A stretch of 19,074 nucleotides of DNA, taken from the NCBI GenBank assembly GCA_946498265.1, contig CAMMNR010000015.1, positions 1-19,074 on the forward strand, read 5' to 3'. The first letter of the stretch is position 1; each line of letters begins with the position of its first letter. Source of the DNA: an uncultured Clostridium sp. (GTDB lineage Bacteria; Bacillota; Clostridia; TANB77; CAG-508). The notes below the pieces were generated by a model. The model did not search any database, was not told the DNA's origin, and was given only the letters and a program-made list of their open reading frames with translations. The translations under genes were made by a program, and so were the position numbers. Positions 14,378 through 19,074 of the stretch are shown here, one piece after another.

Positions 14378-14995
14378 ATGGGATTAATAATAGATATTGC
14401 TATTATAGCAATTGTAGTATTATCAATATTTTTAGGATATAGAAAAGGATTAGTAGCTTTATCGATACAATTATTTGCTTTTATAATAGCTGTAGTAATA
14501 ACATTTATTTTATATCAGCCAATTACAAATTTCATAGTAAATGCTACTGGAATAGATGAAGCAATTCAAAATTCAATATTAGAAAAAGCAAATGACATTA
14601 TGCAAGAAGATAGTGAAATGAGCAATACGATTGTCGAAGAAGTGAAAAATGATATGTTACCAGAAACAGCAAGAACTATATCAATTAATATTATTACATT
14701 TGTTGTTGTAATAGTACTTTTCTTGCTAGTAAAAATAGGTTTGAGGTTTGTAACAGCAATGGCAAATTTAGTAGCAAAATTACCGATTCTGAAGCAGGCT
14801 AATGAATTAGGCGGAATAATATATGGATTTATAAGGGGATTATTAATTATATATGTAATTTTATTAGTAGTAAATATATCAGGAGAAATAAGCCCAGAAA
14901 ATAGCGTCTACAAGAGCGTTAATGAGACAAACTTAGGTAAATTTATGATGGAATATAATGTATTGAATGTATTTATGGATGAAGTTAATATATAA
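14378..14995 (+). CDS. cvpA: CvpA family membrane protein
   Basis: The product has 205 residues and four membrane helices. The start matches the CvpA family: D-I-A-I-I-A-I-V-V-L-S-I-F-L-G-Y-R-K-G-L-V. ATG 14378 is chosen because AAGGAAGG (14361-14368) directly touches the alternative ATG 14369 but is well spaced for 14378. CvpA proteins are linked to colicin V production in E. coli and to envelope integrity elsewhere; the exact role in Clostridia is unknown. Probably co-transcribed with the DUF5711 gene. Confidence 0.85.
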   Translation: MGLIIDIAIIAIVVLSIFLGYRKGLVALSIQLFAFIIAVVITFILYQPITNFIVNATGIDEAIQNSILEKANDIMQEDSEMSNTIVEEVKNDMLPETARTISINIITFVVVIVLFLLVKIGLRFVTAMANLVAKLPILKQANELGGIIYGFIRGLLIIYVILLVVNISGEISPENSVYKSVNETNLGKFMMEYNVLNVFMDEVNI

Positions 14996-15042
14996 TTGAT
15001 TTAACATGAAAAAGGGTAAATTATTAAATTTGTCTAATTTTG

Positions 15043-15071
15043 TTGCGTTTTGTTTATAAATTTGTTATACT
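15043..15071 (+). promoter_or_regulatory. Promoter of the LCP gene
   Basis: TTGCGT (15043-15048), 17-bp spacer, TATACT (15066-15071), 32 bases before the TTG start at 15103. Confidence 0.6.
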
Positions 15072-15102
15072 AACTACATGAAATTTTTAGGAGTGGATTA
15101 TT

Positions 15103-16515
15103 TTGAAAAAAGATAATAAAAACAAAAGAGTAGATAATAAAGTAAAAAATGCTAAGACCAAAAAAAAGAAAAAAATGAAAAGATGGAAAAAAATTTTACT
15201 AGTTATTTTTTTGATATTATTAATAGCAGGAGGATTATTTGCATATAGAGTTTATAAAAACGGTGGAGGAATGTCAGGAATGTTAGCAACAATGGTTGGA
15301 CATGATGAAAATACAAAAAAGAATCTACCAGAATTGAAAGTTTTATTATTAGGAATAAGTACAGACCAAGAAGGTGTGGAATTAACAGACACTATAATGG
15401 TAGCATCATATAATCCAAAAACTCAAAAAGCATCCCTATTATCAATTCCAAGAGATACATATACAGGAAATTATCCATCAAGAGCAACAGCATATGAAAA
15501 AATAAATGCATTATATGGAAGAAAAAATAGACCAGATGAAACATTAGAAGCGGTTAATGATATAACAGGTCTAAATATAGAATATTATGTAGTTATAAGA
15601 ACAGAAGCATTAATAGAGTTAGTTGATGCAATAGGTGGAGTTACATTCTATGTTCCTAGAGATATGAATTATGATGACCCTACACAAGATTTGCACATAC
15701 ATTTAGAAGAAGGGGAACAATTAATTGATGGAGAAAAAGCAGAACAACTACTAAGATACAGACATGACAATCCAGACAAATATGGTAATATGGAAACATA
15801 TTCAGATGAATATGGAAATAATGATACAGGAAGAATGAGAACACAAAGAGAATTTATAATTGCAACAATACAACAAACAGCAAAACCTGAAAACATATTT
15901 AAGATAGGACAAATATTAGAAGTAGCAGAAAGAAATGTGCAGACAAATATTGACTTTAATGTAGCAAAAGATTATATACCATATGTAGTAGAATTTGATA
16001 CAGCGAACATTTTAACAGGTACACTACCAGGAGAAAATACAAATGAAAATAGTAGCGGTACATGGGTATTTATCTATGATGAAGAAGAAACAGAAAAATT
16101 AATACAAGAAATGTTTTATGATAGAGACTTAGAACAAGAAACTACAGAAACAGAAGGGAATACAACCAATACTACAAACAATACTAATTTAAGCAACAGT
16201 ACAAATACAACAAGTAATACTACATCAACAAACAAAGTAAGTAAATCAGACATTAAGCTAGAAGTAATAAATGGAACAGGGGAAAGTAGTGTATTACAAA
16301 ATGTTGTAGATGAATTAGAAGGTTCAGGATATAATGTATCAAGAACAGGAACAACAAACACAACAGCTAAAACAATTATAATTAACAAAAAAAATACAAG
16401 TGACACACTTTTAGATAATATACAACTAATGTTAGGAGTTGGAACAATACAAAATAGCCAATCAACTTCTAGTAAAGTAGATGTTACAATTATATTAGGA
16501 AAAGATTATCAATAA
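15103..16515 (+). CDS. LytR-CpsA-Psr (LCP) family cell-wall polymer ligase
   Basis: The product has 470 residues. LCP enzymes move anionic glycopolymers from lipid carriers to peptidoglycan at the outer membrane face. A very basic cytoplasmic tail (1-30) is followed by a membrane helix at about 31-48 and the LCP domain at about 78-260 with D96 (L-T-D-T-I-M-V), R117-D118 (S-I-P-R-D-T), R218/R220 (L-L-R-Y-R) and R-M-R-T-Q-R-E (244-250). A Thr/Asn/Ser-rich linker spans about 345-380, and a LytR_C domain spans about 382-470 (L-E-V-I-N-G-T-G). TTG 15103 is the start, with AGGAGTGG at 15089-15096; no in-frame ATG fits. It is transcribed toward dacF. Confidence 0.93.
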   Translation: MKKDNKNKRVDNKVKNAKTKKKKKMKRWKKILLVIFLILLIAGGLFAYRVYKNGGGMSGMLATMVGHDENTKKNLPELKVLLLGISTDQEGVELTDTIMVASYNPKTQKASLLSIPRDTYTGNYPSRATAYEKINALYGRKNRPDETLEAVNDITGLNIEYYVVIRTEALIELVDAIGGVTFYVPRDMNYDDPTQDLHIHLEEGEQLIDGEKAEQLLRYRHDNPDKYGNMETYSDEYGNNDTGRMRTQREFIIATIQQTAKPENIFKIGQILEVAERNVQTNIDFNVAKDYIPYVVEFDTANILTGTLPGENTNENSSGTWVFIYDEEETEKLIQEMFYDRDLEQETTETEGNTTNTTNNTNLSNSTNTTSNTTSTNKVSKSDIKLEVINGTGESSVLQNVVDELEGSGYNVSRTGTTNTTAKTIIINKKNTSDTLLDNIQLMLGVGTIQNSQSTSSKVDVTIILGKDYQ

Positions 16516-16520
16516 TTTTG

Positions 16521-16563
16521 TTTTTTACATTATAGGAAATGCAATTTTCTATAATGTAAAAAA
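16521..16563. terminator. Long bidirectional hairpin between converging LCP and dacF genes
   Basis: The arms 16521-16539 and 16545-16563 pair over 19 bp with a single mismatch. A T-run opens one arm and an A-run closes the other, so on either strand the hairpin starts in A/T pairs. It lies 6 bases after the LCP stop. Confidence 0.6.
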
Positions 16564-16564
16564 T

Positions 16565-16593
16565 AGACGTTGAAATCTTTGGTTTCAACGTCT
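16565..16593. terminator. Second hairpin between converging genes
   Basis: A perfect 11-bp stem (AGACGTTGAAA at 16565-16575 with TTTCAACGTCT at 16583-16593) has a 7-base loop and only one base from the previous hairpin. On the minus strand it is followed by ATTTTTTACA, so it can end dacF transcription. The rest of the gap to 16725 is plain AT-rich DNA. Confidence 0.6.
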
Positions 16594-16725
16594 AATATAA
16601 ATTATAAAATTTAAATCATAAATAAAAAATTATTATATCAAAATCATTTATTATCTTAATTCATATTTTAAGAAAAAATTAACTATTTTAATAAATTACA
16701 CAACAATCATTAAATATAGTTAAAT

Positions 16726-17952
16726 CTAACGTTTTTTAGTCCTAATCTTTAAAAGACAAATAATAACTAATATCAATAAAAATCCAGCTAAAAAGTAAAA
16801 AGAGTAATCCCAAATATTAAATTTCTCAACGTTATGAGATGCAATTAAATTCACATTATATCTCACACCATCAACATCATATTCAGCTGACCCAATAATT
16901 GTACCTTCTGTAATTGGAGCAGTTAAATTTTGATATAAAGTAATACTAGGCTCTAAATTATCAAGAGAAACATCATTACTTACAATTGCGTTAATATCGT
17001 TTTCGGCAATCAAATCCAAGTTTTCAGTCTCTTTAGTAGCATTATCAATTGTAACATTATATATAGAATTTCCTTCTGAAACGATAGGTTTTAAACTATA
17101 GTTATTATAACCATACTCATAAAGTTCTTTAGTTTCAGAAAATCTTAAAGAAGAATTATTAACTGTTTGACTTCCTCCTAGAATAACACAAATTAATTCA
17201 ATATCATTTTTATAAGCAGATGTCACTAAACATTCACCAGCAGGAGTGGTAAAGCCAGTTTTTCCAGCTGTTAAATATTGATAATAGTTTTTACTATTTG
17301 GAATAATTAAATCATTTGTAGAGTCATATTTCCTAACTCCAGATTTATTAGTCGCTGGGATTGCAACAGAAGCATTACCAGCTATTCTTCTAAAATCATT
17401 ATTTTGGACACAGTATTTCATAATAATAGCTAAATCATATGCAGTAGTATAATGATTTTCATCATGCAAACCATATGCATTAGTAAAATGAGTATTTTCT
17501 AATCCTAAATCATGAACTTTAGTATTCATCATAGATACAAAACTTTCTATAGAGCCACCTACATGTTCAGCCAATACATTTGCAGCATCATTTGCAGAGT
17601 GGACTAATAAAAGTTGTAGTAACTGTTCAACAGTAAGAACTTCTCCAAACTGTAAATTAGCAGAAGAATACCCTTCAGGAATATCCAAAATAGCAGTATC
17701 ACTTACAGTTACTTCATCATCTAAATTACAATTTTCTAAAGTCAATATAGCAGTTAAGATTTTAGTAGTACTTGCTGGATACATTTTCTGATCTGCATTT
17801 TTACTATATAAAATTTTATTAGTATTACTATCTATTAAAATTGCAGCTTCAGAAACTAAATTAGGTTCATCAGATGCTGCAAAAGTAAAATTATAATTTA
17901 ATAAAAGTAAAATTAGTACAATTATTGCTATAAATATTTTTTTACATTTCAT
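16726..17952 (-). CDS. dacF: D-alanyl-D-alanine carboxypeptidase (PBP5/DacF type)
   Basis: The product has 408 residues and removes the terminal D-Ala from peptidoglycan pentapeptides outside the membrane. A signal peptide covers 1-26 (F-A-A). All serine-enzyme motifs are present: S61-T-T-K64, S119-A-N121 and K231-T-G233. A C-terminal beta-sandwich domain (about 285-375) is followed by a membrane helix at about 380-400 and a basic end, K-I-R-T-K-K-R, in place of the usual amphipathic helix. The ribosome site AGGAG lies about 11 bases upstream, slightly far. A five-codon frame (M-R-Y-E-M) begins between the site and the ATG and overlaps it. Confidence 0.93.
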   Translation of the reverse strand: MKCKKIFIAIIVLILLLLNYNFTFAASDEPNLVSEAAILIDSNTNKILYSKNADQKMYPASTTKILTAILTLENCNLDDEVTVSDTAILDIPEGYSSANLQFGEVLTVEQLLQLLLVHSANDAANVLAEHVGGSIESFVSMMNTKVHDLGLENTHFTNAYGLHDENHYTTAYDLAIIMKYCVQNNDFRRIAGNASVAIPATNKSGVRKYDSTNDLIIPNSKNYYQYLTAGKTGFTTPAGECLVTSAYKNDIELICVILGGSQTVNNSSLRFSETKELYEYGYNNYSLKPIVSEGNSIYNVTIDNATKETENLDLIAENDINAIVSNDVSLDNLEPSITLYQNLTAPITEGTIIGSAEYDVDGVRYNVNLIASHNVEKFNIWDYSFYFLAGFLLILVIICLLKIRTKKR

Positions 17953-18032
17953 ATCTCATAAGTCTCCTAAAAAATTATTAACAATATATTATATTATTTT
18001 TTGAAAAATTTCAATAAATTTTCAAAGAAGTT

Positions 18033-18061
18033 TTTAAACATAAGAAGAATGTTACTATAAT
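18033..18061 (+). promoter_or_regulatory. Promoter of comEA
   Basis: TTTAAA (18033-18038), 17-bp spacer, perfect TATAAT (18056-18061). The 125-bp divergent gap to dacF also has a palindrome TTGAAAAATTTCAA (18001-18014) of unknown meaning. Confidence 0.55.
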
Positions 18062-18089
18062 TATATTTTAGAAAGGAATGGAATTAAAG

Positions 18090-18791
18090 ATGAATAATTT
18101 AAGTAAAACACAAAAAATAATTTTTACAGTAATAGCAATTATAATAATATTAGGTATTTGCTATTATATATATTTCAAAGATGGAGAAGATTTAAATATT
18201 CTAGAAGATAATTCTTTAGAAATCGAAAATGTAGAAGAATCAACAGAAGAGGAAGAAGAAGAGGAGTATAGCGATACTAGAATAATTGTATATATAACAG
18301 GTGCAATAAATAAAGAAGGAATATATGAATTACCAGTAAACAGCAGGATTGCAGATTTAATAGAAAAAGCAGAAGGTACAAAAGAAGAAGCATATATAGA
18401 AAAATTAAATTTGGCATATAAATTAGAGGATGGCATGAAAGTACATATACCAACAAAACAAGAATATGAAGAACAGCAAAAACTGCAACAAGAAGCAAAT
18501 TTAAAAGAAGATGTAACAAATGAATATATAACAACAGATAGTGGAACTAGCTCAATAGAAAGCAATACACAAAATGCTAATAGTGAAAATAGCAGTAATT
18601 CAAAGATAAATATAAACAAAGCAACTCAAACAGAATTAGATAGCCTACCAGGTATAGGGCCATCTACGGCAATGAAAATAATTGAGTATAGAGAAGAAAA
18701 AGGTGATTTCAAAACTATAGAAGAAATAAAAGAAGTTAGTGGAATAGGTGACGCTAAATATGAAAAAATAAAAGATAAAATAGAAGTATAG
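18090..18791 (+). CDS. comEA: ComEA family DNA receptor for competence
   Basis: The product has 233 residues. A membrane helix is at about 9-29, then an acidic stretch with a run of seven Glu. A SLBB domain lies at about 62-125 (Y-I-T-G-A-I-N-K-E-G-I-Y-E-L, D-G-M-K-V-H-I-P), followed by a Ser/Asn-rich linker. A C-terminal double helix-hairpin-helix DNA-binding domain lies at about 170-233 (I-N-I-N-K-A-T, L-P-G-I-G-P-S-T-A, V-S-G-I-G-D). It binds incoming DNA outside the membrane and passes it to the ComEC channel, which is not in this window. ATG 18090 is preferred; the earlier in-frame ATG 18078 touches the ribosome site AAAGGA. Confidence 0.92.
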   Translation: MNNLSKTQKIIFTVIAIIIILGICYYIYFKDGEDLNILEDNSLEIENVEESTEEEEEEEYSDTRIIVYITGAINKEGIYELPVNSRIADLIEKAEGTKEEAYIEKLNLAYKLEDGMKVHIPTKQEYEEQQKLQQEANLKEDVTNEYITTDSGTSSIESNTQNANSENSSNSKININKATQTELDSLPGIGPSTAMKIIEYREEKGDFKTIEEIKEVSGIGDAKYEKIKDKIEV

Positions 18792-18807
18792 ATTTTTGCT
18801 GTAGATA

Positions 18808-18836
18808 TTGACAATTAAGAAATAATGTTGTAAAAT
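18808..18836 (+). promoter_or_regulatory. Promoter of the DtxR-family regulator
   Basis: A perfect TTGACA (18808-18813), 17-bp spacer, TAAAAT (18831-18836). It lies 17 bases after the comEA stop. Confidence 0.75.
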
Positions 18837-18853
18837 GTTAGCGTAAACTAACA
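18836..18853. promoter_or_regulatory. Palindromic operator at the start of the DtxR-family transcript
   Basis: TGTTAG (18836-18841) and CTAACA (18848-18853) form a perfect inverted repeat with a 6-base spacer (CGTAAA). It overlaps the end of the -10 box and the expected transcription start. TTAG/CTAA half-sites are typical of DtxR/IdeR-type operators, so self-control by the regulator encoded just downstream is likely. Confidence 0.6.
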
Positions 18854-18867
18854 AAAGGAGAAAAGTA

Positions 18868-19074
18868 ATGAAATTAACCAATTCTCAAGAAGAATATTTA
18901 AAAACAATATTTATACTAGAAAAAAATAATAAAAAAGTAAGAGTAACAGACATAGCAACAAAACTACATATTACAAAACCTAGTGTAAATAAAGCTATAA
19001 ATATATTAAAAGACATGGAATTAATAAACTACAAAATTTATGGAGACATAAAACTAACACAACAAGGAGAAGAA
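18868..19074 (+). CDS. DtxR/MntR family metal-dependent regulator, N-terminal part
   Basis: The first 69 residues are visible; the gene runs off the window. It begins M-K-L-T-N-S-Q-E-E-Y-L-K-T-I-F-I-L-E and has the winged helix-turn-helix of the family: R-V-T-D-I-A-T-K-L-H-I-T-K-P-S-V-N-K-A-I-N-I-L, then the wing Y-G-D-I-K-L-T-Q-Q-G-E-E. Members bind Fe2+ or Mn2+ and repress metal uptake genes. The metal-binding and dimer residues lie beyond the window, so the metal cannot be told. AAAGGAG (18854-18860) is well placed, and the operator at 18836-18853 suggests autoregulation. Confidence 0.9.
   Translation, partial: MKLTNSQEEYLKTIFILEKNNKKVRVTDIATKLHITKPSVNKAINILKDMELINYKIYGDIKLTQQGEE

Noticed and set aside
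16116..16406. Minus-strand hydrophobic frame in the LCP gene
   Set aside because: It results from the Thr/Asn-rich linker codons read backwards, which gives Val/Leu runs.
17953..18030. dacF promoter on the minus strand
   Set aside because: TTGAAA and TATAAT boxes are present but only 15 bp apart, so it is not listed as a supported promoter.

Overview
The window is a very AT-rich stretch of a low-GC Gram-positive chromosome, most likely an anaerobic gut Clostridia. The signs are strong AAAGGAGG-type ribosome sites, almost exclusive use of AGA/AGG for arginine and ATA for isoleucine, a type I dockerin protein, a DacF-like carboxypeptidase, and DUF5711, CvpA, LCP and ComEA genes. The species cannot be named from the sequence alone.

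Layout. (1) 1-3402, all + strand, is the integrase end of an integrated mobile element (ICE, IME or prophage-like). It holds a broken sigma-like gene beside a hairpin at the window edge, a small Tn916-type helix-turn-helix protein, a small membrane protein, a second HTH protein, two unknown small proteins, an excisionase-like protein and a complete tyrosine integrase. (2) 3403-3879 is the attachment region. It has an intact tRNA-Arg(UCU) on the minus strand, flanked on both sides by copies of TTGTTAGAG. Further right is a separate 5' half of a different tRNA-Arg gene that stops in the anticodon loop and has its own strong promoter. The simplest reading is that the element interrupted the host tRNA and carries a whole replacement gene. 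(3) 3880-8530, minus strand, holds a 1271-residue secreted protein (N-terminal dockerin, two duplicated beta/Ig modules, C-terminal ComEC-type metallo-beta-lactamase domain) and a GDT1/UPF0016 cation exporter. (4) 8617-11953, + strand, is a three-gene GldA/GldF/GldG-like ABC transporter operon with its own promoter and terminator. (5) 12029-14995, + strand: a YkvI-like membrane protein, then a DUF5711 beta-propeller and CvpA pair. (6) 15043-18791: an LCP cell-wall polymer ligase (+) converging on a DacF-like D,D-carboxypeptidase (-) across two hairpins, then a divergent ComEA DNA receptor (+). (7) 18808-19074: a DtxR/MntR-family metal regulator, cut by the window end, with a clear promoter and a palindromic operator.

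How the genes fit together. Excisionase and integrase would move the element in and out of tRNA-Arg. The right-hand two thirds is a chromosomal envelope neighbourhood: wall-polymer attachment, peptidoglycan trimming, membrane transport and DNA uptake. No complete new defence or mobile system is visible. The least ordinary items are the tRNA/attachment arrangement and the dockerin-linked ComEC-type hydrolase.
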